Source: Toxorhynchites rutilus septentrionalis
Lineage: Eukaryota > Arthropoda > Insecta > Diptera > Culicidae
Reading direction: 5' to 3'
DNA length: 64,000 bases
Assembly: GCF_029784135.1 (NCBI RefSeq)
Contig: NC_073745.1
Location: 63,388,218 to 63,452,217, forward strand
In this document: one piece after another, positions 1 to 11,354 of the stretch
How positions within the stretch are numbered: position 1 is the first letter of the stretch
Layout: each line of letters begins with the position of its first letter
Notes under the pieces: generated by a model
Told to the model about the DNA's origin: nothing
Databases searched by the model: none
Seen by the model: only the letters and a program-made list of their open reading frames with translations
Program-made: the position numbers and the translations under genes

Positions 1-59
1 TTGCAGTCAAATGAAAAAGAAGGCTCTGTTGTATCCAAAAATCAATTTAATTTCGCGAC

Positions 60-727
60 AGAGTACCATTTTGAGTAATGAGAAACTGTTTAATGGCCAT
101 CAAAGCTCAAGTGTTCGGAATTTGAGACAAAACGGTATATAGAAATTAATTTTTCAAAACTCATGATTTGCTTGTTCACAACGTCAGTTTTCCCACCTTG
201 TTTCAAAACATAGTCGGTTGTAGATGTCGGTCCTGGAGGCTCTCGTCGTTCTTCCGTCACACTCGGAGTCGCCTTTTCTTGTTAAAACAGTTCGAACTTG
301 GATTCGTCCGATCAAATAACGCGCATCCAGAACTCCAGCGGATTGTTGACATGGTCCCTCGCAAACTGAAGTCATTTTTTTGTTGGTATTGCTGATCATC
401 GGTCGCATTTTGGCGAAGTAGCTCTTCAGGTCCCGTTCACCCAAGCGTCGTCGAATGGTGCGATTAAGAAGGTCCAGACCCAACCTTTCTTTAATCGCCC
501 GAATAGTCGTTCGTAGGTTTTTCTTTACTTCTCGGATGACTAGCGTGTCCTTTCCTGCATCAGTCTTACGTTTCGGTCCTTTTCCTGATCGATCGGCCAT
601 GCTGCCGAGCATCTGGTGCTTCAGAATAACCAGCTGGACCGCATCACGGCTTACCCGATACATCTCAGCAAGGGATTCGTTGAGTCTACTTACGTTGGAA
701 GTCACGCACAATCAATTTTTTTCGCAT
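60..727 (-). pseudogene. Tc1-family transposase relic
   Basis: Broken transposase of a Tc1-like cut-and-paste element, read right to left. The longest open stretch (711 to 184) starts in the DNA-binding region. It shows the paired-like helix-turn-helix and linker (SRDAVQLVI, GPKRKTDAGKDTLVIREVKK, TIRAIKERLGLDL, NRTIRRRLGERDLKSYFAKMRPMIS). A likely true start lies in another frame at 727 (MRKKLIVRDFQ), so one frameshift sits near 695. A second frameshift follows the MISNTNKK stretch. Past it, another frame still carries the catalytic SDESKFELF motif with its aspartate, then a stop. The part after ETRWEN does not resemble the family, so the C-terminus is lost. I see no clear terminal inverted repeats. 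Dead copy; family assignment is firm, exact ends are not. Confidence 0.8.
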
Positions 728-1159
728 CCATTTTTCGGAAGCTTCCTCAGTGTCAAAAACACGTCACTACGCACGGAAAGTTGACTAAAAAGTTACGAAA
801 ATTATGTTTGTGTCAGATGTAATCAACCAGCTGTCAAAACCGAGGGGTGAATCGAGCTTGAGCCTGAGCTTGGATAGACTGTACAATTCGTAGTTGCTCT
901 CCGTGATTGACCTGAACCAACCAAATTGCACAACATACAGAATGACGCTTGGGACCAGCATATCATTCTCGTTGTGCAATTTTCTGTTTTCTGTGGTTAG
1001 CTAGCGTTTACCATGGAAGGGATATTTGTTAGTGGAATAGGTTTAAAATCAGGATTCACTGGGGTAAGTGATGTGATTATGTGAATGCGAACTATCGACC
1101 ACTCGACGAAACGAAACCCCTAAAATCTCGTGTTACGAGACGCGGCAGAAATTATCTTT

Positions 1160-1435
1160 TGGTATCCTAAGAAGGAAAACCTATAAAATGTAAAAATTTT
1201 CGACCAGCTATATATTCTATCGTTTAACGCATGTACTTTTCATCGAAATCCAATGGCGACGGCGAAGAGTTATCCTTGGGAAACCTGAGAAGGTAACCGA
1301 GAGAAATATATATATTCTATTACTCATCGCACGTACTTCTCATCGAAATATCTCCGCGTTGTCTTTGGGAACCTGACAAGGTAACCAAGAGATATCTATA
1401 TATTCTATTATTTATCACTCGTACTTTGTATTTCA
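1160..1435. repeat. Three-unit degenerate tandem repeat (~91-98 bp period)
   Basis: The motif ATATATATTCTAT recurs near 1208, 1306 and 1397. Each occurrence is followed by a cgcatgtacttttcatcg-like block, and units one and two also by a ttgggaacctgaNaaggtaacc block. The units have diverged and have no coding capacity. The rest of 860-2390 has no gene or element that I can name. Confidence 0.6.
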
Positions 1436-2939
1436 AATAATAAAGAATTATATAATAAAAGTTAAACGAGTTAAACAATTAATGAATGTATAATTTTTAT
1501 ACGCATTTATCTACAAATTTGCATCAAAATGACACCCGGCATTGCTTCACTGGATCCTAGGAGTGAGTCAACTAGAAATCAACTATACACTATACACAAA
1601 TGAACACTTACACACTAACTAGAAACTTTCTACGTCTAATTTTCAAGGTACAAAGAGAGGAGAATTAAAGTTAATAAAACATAACCTTCCGCCTGCATAT
1701 CGGACACTTACAAAAAACAGATACACTTTTCTATCGAAAAGCATAACCGTTTTGATCCACTCCCAGTATCCGAAATCTGAATCAAAATCAGATATATAGT
1801 TAAGAATTTACTGTTTCTCTCGGGAGTCTTCAATCTGAATACTTCATCAGAAATATGAATTAGTGAATTGTAAACGAAAATTGAGATACACAATTTTATA
1901 ATAAACAATTCACAGGATATGTTTGAAGTTGCATCAATTATATACACTCTAATAATTGGATAGGTAAGCGATGTCAGGAACCCCAAACCAGAATATAGAA
2001 ATGCATTATATATTAACGTCGAGAACCGTAGTCTAAAAATCAACTCCCCAAGTTGCCAAATTGGCTGCCCAAATTTTACCTGAAATATTAGTTTTTGACG
2101 ACTTCAGCATTGTATGGCAAGGCTACCCCACTATGCCCTCCACCAATTGGCTCGATTCATAGGTGTGTAAAAATCGAATCGATTTAATACTACCGGTCAC
2201 CCTAAGACCACAATCCCCTATATATTACACAGCTGTTCCAAACACAAACAAGCACGATACGCTTCTACATCCCGAAAATAAAGCTAAACATCAGGTATAA
2301 CTAGGTGTCACCACTACCAAGGATACATACATACACAAATATTGAACATAATAAAATAGTGAAACATAAGAAGAAAAAGAAATCGCTCATAGTTGCTTTT
2401 CATGGAAGCAACTGCTATCGCGGTTCAATACAGCAATTCAAAAAGAGAGATAGGAAGAGGAAAATGCATTCTATTCCTTAGCTTTTTTGTGCTGTTGTTG
2501 GCGGAACTTCTATGTCCAAATAGTGGTGATAATATCACTGCACATTCTATATATACAAAACCGAGGGGTGAATCGATGCAGAAAACACGGTAAAACAACG
2601 CAAGTGGATTTTTTATGTCATACACAAAAAGTACTGAACTACCGTAAAACATTACTTGTATTTCGATAACTACAGTCGATTTATCAATAAATCTTAAGTG
2701 TCGCAATAACTATCGACTCACCCTTTATTGAGGGTAAATAATTTGTAGTATCAGGTCGAGCATAGCTCTATTCTAGACGTGAAAATCAGCAGAGGAGATT
2801 GAAAGACGTGCTACAGTTGTGAAAACTTGCAAGTTGGATTTATTAAGAACGGAAAATAGTGTATATCGAAATTGATGCAAAGGTAAACATTTAAGTATCG
2901 TCGATGTACGAAATGTCTGAGTCTTCGAAATATGCCTCA

Positions 2940-3427
2940 GTGCCACTCTACAGACTGCTTGTTGGACTCAGGAGTGTGGCATTAAATCCACGTTTCATTG
3001 TCACAAAACGTCGAAAGAAGTCCACTTGATTGCGCTCCAACAACGCCAAACCGACTGTTGAATCATCAGTGCGCCGACGGTCAGCAAACGCGGCACTCAT
3101 CGTGCGGATAGCTTTTTCATGTCCAAATTGTACCCCACTCGTTCTTTTGAAATACCTACGGCATCAGCTAACTCGCGTAACTTCACTTTACGATCTTTCA
3201 AAACGAATCGATGCACTTGTTTCACGATTTCTGGATTCGTCTCTTTTGGCCTTCCAGAGCGAGATGCTTGTACGGCCCATTTTAAATTCACTAAACCACC
3301 GATAAACTGTTGTTCTCGAAGGAGCAGAAGTGGAATAATATTTCGTCAGCCACTGCATTAATTGTTCAGGAGTTGTTCTCATCAAAATAAATGTTTGATA
3401 AAAAAAACGATATTCCTCTTTTACCAT
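2940..3427 (-). pseudogene. mariner-family transposase relic (N-terminal half)
   Basis: Decayed mariner transposase on the minus strand. The first stretch (3427 to 3188) has the N-terminal helix-turn-helix with YRFFYQTFIL and TTVYRWFSEFKMGRTSI. A frameshift moves the reading to 3291-3097, with SGRPKETNPEIVKQVHRFVL, DRKVKLRELADAVGISKERVGYNL and MKKLSAR. A third piece at about 3030-2950 reads LLERNQVDFFRRFVTM, where the family then has the catalytic DETW motif; here the sequence degenerates. The catalytic D,D34D region is missing. At least two frameshifts, so non-functional. Confidence 0.82.
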
Positions 3428-4293
3428 TTTCTATACGAATGCTCAGGTAGAGACATTCAAACAACACTCAAACAACACATAAGCTAGGGACAGATGAATT
3501 TCTCGAAATGAATCTTGTTCATTTGTTGTAGCACCATCTGTTGAAAAATCCCGGGACGTTTCAGTCCATGTAGTAGTCTTTATAAATTAAGATCGCATAC
3601 TCTCATTCGATAAAATTTTCGAGTTACCGCCACGATGTTTAATGAAATTTTTTGATTTTGAAATTGCATTTATCGTGTTGTTGCTGAGTCGATTTCGAAT
3701 ATAATCAAATATTCAAATATTGATTACATCCAGAAAAACTGTTCGACGTTTTCCGAGAAGTGAGCCATAATGAGCACGTTCCAACACGTTCCAAGCAAGA
3801 CAGCAAAGTTCAAACTAACTCTCAGCCTTAATGTAAAATCCATTAAGGCTGAATACTAATTTTTTAATGTTCAAATTGGATTTTTAAATGCTACAAGAGA
3901 GTTCCGAAGAAAACTACGCATAAGGGCTACCAAAGAATTCTGCTATAGAGCTAATTATTAGATTTCATTTCTTCCTAAGTTACTATCGGAAGTGATACAC
4001 TGGCGAATTGAATAAAATAATTTCGTAGTCTTACGTTAACAATGCGGACGTGTTTTGGAGACCATCCTTTCAATTGTTCAATTGGTTTCCTAAATTATTA
4101 ACCACCTGGGTGACGTCTTTAGAGAACCTCTATTGAACTGACAGGAGCCACCATATCGATTATCCCACTGACAGTTCTGCTTGAGATTTTGCTAATGATC
4201 CTAGCACCAATCATAGCACCCGGCTGTTATTAACATTAGAATTAAGGAAAAATGTTTGAATATACTAGTAACCGTGACCGGAAAAATCGCCGC
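3428..4293. other. No gene seen; possible end of a GACGTAG-type repeat
   Basis: A+T-rich DNA without a supported gene. At 4022-4055 the sequence cgtagtcttacgttaacaat resembles the right-hand end of the GACGTAG family (compare 42041-42060), but no matching left end is visible. Confidence 0.35.
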
Positions 4294-4792
4294 AGTAAAC
4301 AAATGCAACAGAAACAAACGCTTAGAAAAAGTGTAGTAGGCTAGGAATATTGTGGAGCGGAAAAAAACCTCATATAAATGCCTGTGTATAAAAGCCGCAC
4401 GTTTCTATTATAAATTTATTTTCTCGTTCTCATTTTTCGAAATTTATTCTGAGGTCAATTTAATGGGGAGGAAGACTCTATTTAACGAGGATAAGGAATC
4501 GAGGCCCAAGTAGCCAAGATGACGCGATCCGAGTCCACCGCCGACCCGCCGTCGGAAGCGGCGATGTCTCGCACGCAAACCTGTGTTCCACTGATTGCCC
4601 GGTTAGTTTGTAACATAGAATACCATCCTTTAGCATTGTCCGATTGAGCTTTAGCGGGTGTTGGACGGCTTAGGTTTGCCTGGTGCATTACGTTTGCCGG
4701 GTTAATTTTTGTTTTAAAATACAATACCGCACCTAGATATTACTAGCCTACTACACTTTTTCTGATTAGTTGTTTCTGTTGCAGTTGCTACT
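4294..4792. mobile_element. Foldback MITE with ~50-bp terminal inverted repeats
   Basis: The left arm (4294-4347) and right arm (4739-4792) are inverted copies sharing GCAACAGAAACAA and AGAAAAAGTGTAGTAGGCTA. The internal ~390 bp are less A+T-rich and encode nothing recognisable; an 80-codon minus-strand frame (4724-4482) has no family features. Size and structure fit a non-autonomous DNA transposon. I could not fix the target duplication, so the superfamily is open. Confidence 0.7.
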
Positions 4793-4869
4793 CCGAAAAT
4801 TCCAGATATTCAGGCTCAAAAAACCGCGAAATCAAGGAATATGGCTAAATTAACCGTGTGCAGCGCTCT

Positions 4870-5350
4870 TAACCATTTCCGTGAGCAACGTACACTCTAT
4901 TGGCAGGATCATTGGAAGCGTCGAGGTGGAACTAATAATTGTAATTGTATTTGGGATGTTGAGAGCGCTGGCTAACAAGGCTATGGGTTCCAAAATGTAC
5001 AAGAAAGTGTCTGAACACACGTTTTCTCCCGCACATCAATGCTCACAATGGACCTGTGAAGTTTTGGTCTGATTTGACAAGCCATCACTTCAGCGAAGAA
5101 GTCCTGCAGTAAGAGCGAGACAACGGGGTGAATTCATTCCAAAAGGACATCAATCCACCCAGCTCATCTCAATTCCAATTGGGAAACATTTGTCACAGTT
5201 GTCAAACAGAAGATGAAGAAGAGGAGAAAGATGACTCGGAATGCGACAGGAATGAAGAGAACGTGGAACAAAATGTACGCTCAGGTTAAACAACAGATTG
5301 TCTAAAATATGATAGTTATTCGAAGAAAACTTCGAGATTTCATCAAATCC
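4870..5350 (+). pseudogene. IS630/Tc1-type transposase C-terminal relic
   Basis: Several frames together read as the C-terminal third of an insect IS630/Tc1-type transposase. GPVKFWSDLTSHHF and EEVLQ lie near 5050-5110, then NGVN..PKDINPPSSSQF near 5125-5175. Further on come WETFVTVVKQKMKK and MKRTWNKMYAQV (5185-5287) and IIRRKLRDFIKSKS (5305-5350). The family has PIEKYWAxVKRxLK at the matching place, so the catalytic aspartate or glutamate region is altered here. It is interrupted by stops and frameshifts. It lies just right of the foldback MITE, but nothing ties the two together. Family assignment is from memory of the motif series. Confidence 0.6.
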
Positions 5351-5844
5351 AAATCGATTTTTTTTTCTTTGAAGACCAATAAATCTTCTTGATTAATTAT
5401 TTTATTCTGTTCTTCCATTAACATGGTTCCGAGATAGCTTGATTTATTTGCGTCCAAATTTCAAATGAATCATGTTTTAGAAATTGCAATGTTTCTTAAA
5501 TACACCCTTCACGGGGCTTGTTGTTGTTATGCTTCGAATAATTATGTACTTGTAGATTAAATAATATTAAAAGTTAGAAGTTTTTCAAAATGTTATTCAC
5601 GACAGCTTACGGCTGATTCGTGATATGTTTTTTTTTATTTTGGTTTAGTGGTTTTACAAAATGGCTTTTGCAACTTGGAAAACTTGCGACCAAACCCACT
5701 ATCTCGCAGGAGTACCATCGTCATACATATGCAGACGAATTATCAAGACTGGGCGAAAACTCTTATAACGGCGTCAATTTACTTAGAGGAATTATATCCT
5801 GGTTTTTGCTGCTTTTCTCGGAGACTAACAATGCTTTTGGCATG

Positions 5845-7353
5845 GGTCTACGTCTAACCTTTCAATATGTGGGCCTATTTCAAAGGTGAAAAAAGGAAAA
5901 AGTGAAAGATTTTGAACGTTAATATCTCTTTAATTAATCGATGGATTTTGATTCCGAATACACAAGTTAAGAGATGTTTTTGTTTGCGACACATATAGTG
6001 AAAAGAGAAAAGAAGTGAACAATGTAACGATGAAAGAGGTCAATTTTACTCGTATATGCTTCACATGATATGGATTCGGGGAATATTGTTGTTATGCCCA
6101 TTCACGCGCCGCTCGGAGAATCACGTTGCATCGAAGCGCGATTCACATATATAGGAGAAGTGTGTAATACGCACCCCCAAAGCGAGAATGGATTTATCCT
6201 GACCGTGCTCTAAAATTTTAAGGTAACAACTACGTCAGTACGTAGATTAGTTAACCCTCAGTCATCTGTACTCGTTCTGTATTTCAGATACTGAATAACA
6301 AAAGTGCTACGAATTTTATTTTGTAAGGCGCCCAAATTCTAATTTTCTAATCATACGGTGTTAAATGGCCCAGCAGAAGTATAATATGCCCATGAGTTGT
6401 TCCTCTCAGAAAGTATAAAGCTCAGAGAAACAGCTTGTATGAATGAGAGATTCCATCAATCTATTCCCTTCATGCCCACCAGCGAAGAGAAGAGGTGAGC
6501 GTGTTCTCCCAGTACTCGTGCATTAATTCTCCAGTCCGCGCTCTTGTTTTCCTACATTCTCTGAGCACATAATATAGATGCCAGATGTGAAGACATGTTT
6601 TCGTTGTCAAGACATTTAATTTTGTGAACCCATACTGAGGTCATTTCAAAGTATGTGAAAACAATTGTTTGTGTGATAAAGAACACCGAACATGATTTAG
6701 AAATATCGTGATGGTTTGCTCATTTTTGTTCACCATGTCATACATTTGAAGACATTTATTCGTGTCATGCAGAGATATTTGAAAATCATCTGGCATCCCT
6801 CACATACAAGCTATTTCTCCCGTGAGAATGTTTACGGCCGAAAGCGAGCAAATTGCCCCGATCGAGGGTATGCCATACTGCCCGATGGTAAGCCGATGCG
6901 GAAAATATTGAATTGAGAAGGAAATGAATCCTTTCTTACCATTTTCTTCATCTGAGATATTCACTGGGAACTCAACTCAATAAATATGACCCACAGTTAT
7001 CGCCTCTGAATCGGTTTCAAGCAACAAAAACCTTATAGAAATGATGTAGAAAATTACATCGAAAATCACTTCCAAAGAAAATTATTTTTCTTATTTTTTT
7101 AAAGCATGTTACAAATGTAAAACTTGCATGGTAGGATTCTATCATTGACAAGCACGATTACCTATTTCCATTGCATTTCTATTCTTGCTGGTTTACGAGA
7201 AAATCAGGCGGGTCAAATTGCCCGGCAGACGCATTTTAGACACATCTCCTCTAAGAGCGGAGATACGATACGAATGAAAAGTAGAGGAAGGAAGTGAGAA
7301 GGTCCCACGTCTCTCCGGTTATGTCCACGACATTGCCCACCCGTCTTTTTTTC
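5845..7353. mobile_element. Diverged GACGTAG-family repeat
   Basis: The left end (CTACGTCTAACC, then the A-rich GTGAAAGATTTTGAACGTTAATA stretch) matches the left ends at 23468 and 7930. The right end (cccacgtctctccggttatg, then gacattgcccacccgtc and a T-run) matches the right end at 25895-25944. The cargo between carries CGCGCCGCTCGGA near 6110, also found in the promoter segment of the copies at 8175 and 32685. No open gene is recognised inside. Boundaries are approximate. Confidence 0.5.
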
Positions 7354-7924
7354 TCATCTCCACCATACACAGCTTCGTGTTCGCAGAGCACATCGCTGTT
7401 CTCAACAATTCGAATTGTGTCACTTTTCGTTCAAGAACCTAAACCGATGACCTGTGTCAATTTTTTAGCAAGTTGGTCCAGGAAATGTTTGTGTATTTTG
7501 CTCAAAAATTGTTTTTGTTTACAAATCACGGAAATAAACTCTCGAAATGCCTCAATTTGGAGATATTTCTCTTTCAGAAGATCCAAGACACTATGAAGTG
7601 CCTCTCGCGAGAGAGCTACAAATGCAACCATTGAAGAGCCTTATCAATAAATATTTTAACATACTAGCCGCGGACTTCAGGAAGTGTGAAACCATACCGT
7701 TGAAACTCCATGCAGTAGTTAACCAAATTTCATTCGGAAGCAATCACTGAAGAAATACCTCGAACAACATAATAACGATGTCATCGGCTGTCCAGTTGAG
7801 CATCAAACGAAGAATAAATCTAAAGATCCACCTGGGTATAGTGTTTCGTTTGAATAAATTCCTTAACGTTATTCAAAACCATCTGAGGCTTCCTAGGAAG
7901 AAACTCAAAAAAAAAACGCGATGC
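7354..7924. other. No gene seen
   Basis: A+T-rich spacer between two GACGTAG-family repeats. Short open frames on both strands (for example 7631-7431 minus) have no recognisable domain. Confidence 0.4.
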
Positions 7925-8860
7925 TTTTTGACGTAGGACTACGTCTTTCATTTCTATACCGGGGTGTAAAATCAAAGTTTCGAAGACGAAAGCGTTACGC
8001 CGGAGACCGAGATTTTGAGCGTTAATAGCTCCTAAACAACTGAATGAAATGGCATGATAAACACTTCATTTGAAAGATGAAATGTCTACGCGTTATATAC
8101 TTGTTACTTTTTGATCCAAAAACTTCAAAATTGCTTTCAAAACAGGTTATTGAAATCACCAAACGGTGTATAAGCGAGCGCCGCTCGGAAATCCACTCAG
8201 TTATAATTGAACAGCGATTGGAGCATGTTGTCGCTGCTGTGGTGAAGCTAACTTCGTTCATCATGAAATCGCTGATGAACGGTGTCACCAAGAGCCTGTT
8301 TGTGCACTTTAAGCCAGAAGGGAATCCATCAGGAGGAGAGTGATGTCACTGAAAAAGCGACCGAGAAAGTACCAGCATCGAAAAACGGTTCCGCTTGAGA
8401 CATCGGAGCAGCCGCCATACACACATACACGCGCGCAAATCTTTTCGTTTGGTTTCTATCCAGCATCGAGAAGAATCCGAAAAGATGTTATCGTAACTGA
8501 AAAATAATCTGCCAGTTCCCCTTGGAATTGAAAATTACATTCAAGCGAAAGTGTTTATTTTAATGTTTTCTATTCATATAATACTGCGATCAAATGCATT
8601 TCGTTTTGTGATTTTTCAATCAAGTGCAATTAACAGGAAAGCTTCTTAAGATTATCCTTCCCCATCAGTAGAATATTTTCGTATACAATATTGGATGCAT
8701 AAAACATTGTGCCTCCAACGTACCGCTCTCGTTTTCGAAGTCTCCCAAATGTCCCCCAGAATGGATTCAGATTCAACTTCAAACAAATGATCACTAAATC
8801 AACGATAGTCCTACGTCAACCTTGCGGTTATACCACAGATATAATCCACTTCCTGTTTTT
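7925..8860 (+). mobile_element. GACGTAG-family repeat, copy 1
   Basis: It starts TTTTT then the palindrome GACGTAGGACTACGTC (7930-7945) and ends with AGTCCTACGTCA, gcggttataccacagata and CCACTTCCTGTTTTT (to 8860). Copies at 32422-34987 and 61936-63024 align along the whole length. This copy is the simplest: it has one promoter segment and one downstream unit, and lacks the internal duplications of the others. No intact gene follows the promoter; the frames after it are short and unlike any family I know. Both ends abut T-runs, consistent with insertion into poly-T. Confidence 0.7.
8169..8202 (+). promoter_or_regulatory. TATA + initiator core promoter inside the repeat (copy 1)
   Basis: TATAAG at 8169-8174 and the arthropod initiator TCAGTT at 8197-8202. 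The +1 A (8199) lies exactly 30 bp after the first T of TATAAG. The same spacing and flanks recur in the two other long copies, at 32679-32712 and 62193-62226. Confidence 0.6.
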
Positions 8861-9278
8861 ACTGTTACATATTTGTTTTTAAAATTTCATTTACTCATAG
8901 CGACATATATCTTCTCCGAAAACATGATTGAAAAATTCAATTTGGTGGTGTATAACCACATTGGATCCAAATAAACCGAGTACTACTTGTTTACACATCA
9001 GAACACTACAAATGTTTAGCTGGTGTTGGACGAACAATGACAGCGCTCACGGCTTAGTACACAAAGCTGCATCTTTGCATCTAATAGGCAGCAAAGCGAA
9101 GGGAGAGATTTGTGTAAACAAACGAACGTGTCAGTGAAGCATATAATTTTAGTCAGTTGGGACTGTGTTAACGTTAATCACAGTGAGAACCTATAATAAT
9201 GGTCTAGATTGCGCGATTGCGCGGCCACTGCCATTAGTTCATCCGCGAAAAGCTCATCACATCATTTCAACACGCAAA
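8861..9278. other. No gene seen
   Basis: Spacer between the GACGTAG copy and the hAT-like element; no recognisable coding or repeat structure. Confidence 0.4.
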
Positions 9279-9673
9279 CATACGATTAGTGATCCCCGAT
9301 ACTCGTTCGATCAATCGATTAATCGAATACTTCCTACAGAAATCCATTATTAATCGAATCGAAGCGAACGAATAATTTACGTCGATTAATTGATCCAAAC
9401 CCAGCGGAAAAAAAAACGTACTGCCGCTGTAGTTTTATCCTAAAAATCAACCATTATCTTCAACGCTCCTCTAAACTGGTAAACGAAGCTAAACACTAGA
9501 TTGCCCAAGCAAGTCATTTTGACTGCTTTTCAATTTCAATTAGGAAAGCTGTTATGTATAAGATGGCACAGTTTCTTAGAATGTTATGACTTTTTACACA
9601 ACATATAACAGTGTTTATTGATAATTGTAGTAACCTCCCCCCCCTCCTTCATTTCCGGAGATATATATGTGTT

Positions 9674-11057
9674 ATACCTATATAGCCCAAAAGCAGTCAT
9701 TTTGACTGCTGGAGGAATTTCAAATAATAAAATTACTTTTATTACTGAATTCAGTAAATTTCGTATATGACCAGTTTCGGCATTGTATTGGAAGGCAGTT
9801 TTCTTTTTTTTTGATTACCGTCACATGAGAACATACAAGTACATGATAAATTGTCACTTTGGACGTATTGATAAGTTGCAGTTTCTCAAAAATCTAAAGT
9901 AGTAATTGTTATTCGAATTTTTGTGCAGTAATACTTGTTCAAACAAGTTGTTTATTTTGTTTCATTTGAGGCCTAAATGCAGGAAGTAAATGTTGAATAA
10001 AAATGAGGTATTGAAAAGTAAACGAACATAAGCGAACAGTGCTTCCAAGTACTGTAGAATCAGATGCAATAAATTCTGAACTATCGTGTGGAGATGAGGC
10101 AGATTGTATTCAAAGTGAAACATTTGACACTGAAGATGAGGAGTCGATCACCAATCATTATGGGAGATGGTCTTATCTCGTTGATAATAGATAACAATAT
10201 TATCAAGCATATAAAAAGACGCACAAATGTAGACTGCTGAGTTTTGAGGAATGATTGAACAACAGAATTATCTGAAATATGTGCATTTATTGGGATTTGA
10301 TATGCTTTTGGAGCTTTGAGAATATTGAGAATAGTACAGCTTGCTATCAACCAGGGCAAAATATTACAGTTGACGATTAATTATTTTCGACAAAAACCAA
10401 ATGCAGATTTTCACAGTATATATGCCTAATAAACTCAATAAACTTGGCATACAATTGGAATTAATGTTTTGAATGGTTTTTCTTATTTGGGGATATATCA
10501 TCAATACTTCTCAGTGAACACGTTGTTCTGAAACTTATCAAGCCATTTACAAGATGTTCAAGAAATATCACGACCAATTTTCCCTAGCATGTCACTCGCG
10601 ACAAAATTATCAAGAAAAAAAAAATTCTGGTTGGAACCATTAGAAGAAACAAAAGGGAACTATCGAAATATGTTTATCAAACGGAAGATAAAATGTCTCG
10701 TTTTTCAACTCTGTTATGTGAATCAGAGAATTGTGTTCTTAAAGTATATAAAAGCGGAGTAAATAAAAGAGTAGCTGTTCTAGATTCTATGCATGAATAT
10801 GTGAAAATTTATAAAAGTAATGAAAAAAACATGAAAAGATTTCCACCTTCATTTTCGAAAAAAATACATAAATAGTCCAAAAATGATTTTTTTAAGCAAA
10901 ATAATTTATTTATCGTTCATATTCACTAATAACTTGTTATATAACTGTAAAAGATATAAAAAATATTGCAAATTAATTTAAAATAAATTTCTTTACACAT
11001 CAGATATTCTTTCACAAAGCAGTCACTTTGACTGCTTTTGGGAAATATAGGTATATA
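9674..11057 (+). mobile_element. Dead piggyBac-like transposon
   Basis: The left end (9674-9711: TATACCTATAT, CCCAAAAGCAGTCA, TTTTGACTGCT) is inverted at the right end (11018-11057). CCC-starting ends fit piggyBac. The expected TTAA duplication is not seen, so the exact ends may have decayed. A third copy of the motif (GCAAGTCATTTTGACTGC) lies at 9510-9530, either a subterminal repeat or the true outer end. Confidence 0.7.
10330..10875 (+). pseudogene. piggyBac-family (PGBD) transposase relic
   Basis: Order of pieces: CYQPGQNITVDD (about 10343-10378); after a stop and frameshift LFSTKTKCRF, then YMPNKLNKLGIQLELM; then VLKLIKPF and a decayed NITT..F..LS.ATKL stretch near 10565-10615; GTIRRNKREL (about 10635-10665); and a clean final frame, 10693-10875, with LLCESENCVLKVYKSGVNKR and VAVLDSMHEYVKIYK. 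In the family these are TVDEQL, the MPNKPxKxGI block, TDNFFTS with a catalytic aspartate, GTIRxNKREL and the later LSSMH block. Here the TDNFFTS aspartate is not readable. The N-terminal acidic part and the C-terminal zinc-binding region are also missing or unreadable. Dead copy. Confidence 0.82.
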
Positions 11058-11079
11058 CTAAGTTTCGGTCTTTTTAGTG

Positions 11080-11200
11080 TTAATGCCGTCAACGCAAATT
11101 GAGCTTCATTGACGAGATTAGGGGAGCGTAAAATATAATAATTGATTTCAGGCGAAATGAATACTTTTTTGATTCCAGATGGCTTTCTAGTAAATGAGAA
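11080..11200 (+). repeat. Fragment of repeat B (gttgacggcattgagc family)
   Basis: The blocks gtcaacgcaaattgagct, gggagcgtaaaatataataat and caggcgaaatgaatac align with 30205-30290 and, inverted, with 14935-15000. It lies inside the right arm of the hAT-like element. Confidence 0.5.
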
Positions 11201-11354
11201 ATATTAGTCTAACTAATTATTTCTCTCAGTGTGGTGATTAATCGATTAATCGATTATTTGGGGCGATTAATCGCATCGAATAACAAACTAATGAAAAGTA
11301 TTCGATTAGCTGATGGACGATTAATTTCAAAAATCGCGGATCACTACATACGAT

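Larger units (their letters stand above)
9287..11346. mobile_element. hAT-like element with perfect 8-bp target duplication, interrupted by piggyBac
   Basis: The identical octamer CATACGAT lies at 9279-9286 and 11347-11354. Between them the ends are inverted: TAGTGATCCCCGAT at left and, read on the other strand from 11346, TAGTGATCCGCGAT. Both ends continue inward with AATCGATTAATCG-type motifs and TAATCGAATACTT. An 8-bp duplication with short TAGTG-type ends is the hAT signature. Its own sequence (about 390 + 290 bp) has no transposase, so it is non-autonomous. The middle is a piggyBac relic, which arrived later. Confidence 0.85.

Noticed and set aside
835..2576. 21-bp identity caaaaccgaggggtgaatcg at 835 and 2556
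   Set aside because: Both are in the same orientation with unrelated flanks. They are not terminal inverted repeats of the Tc1 relic; probably a small shared repeat.
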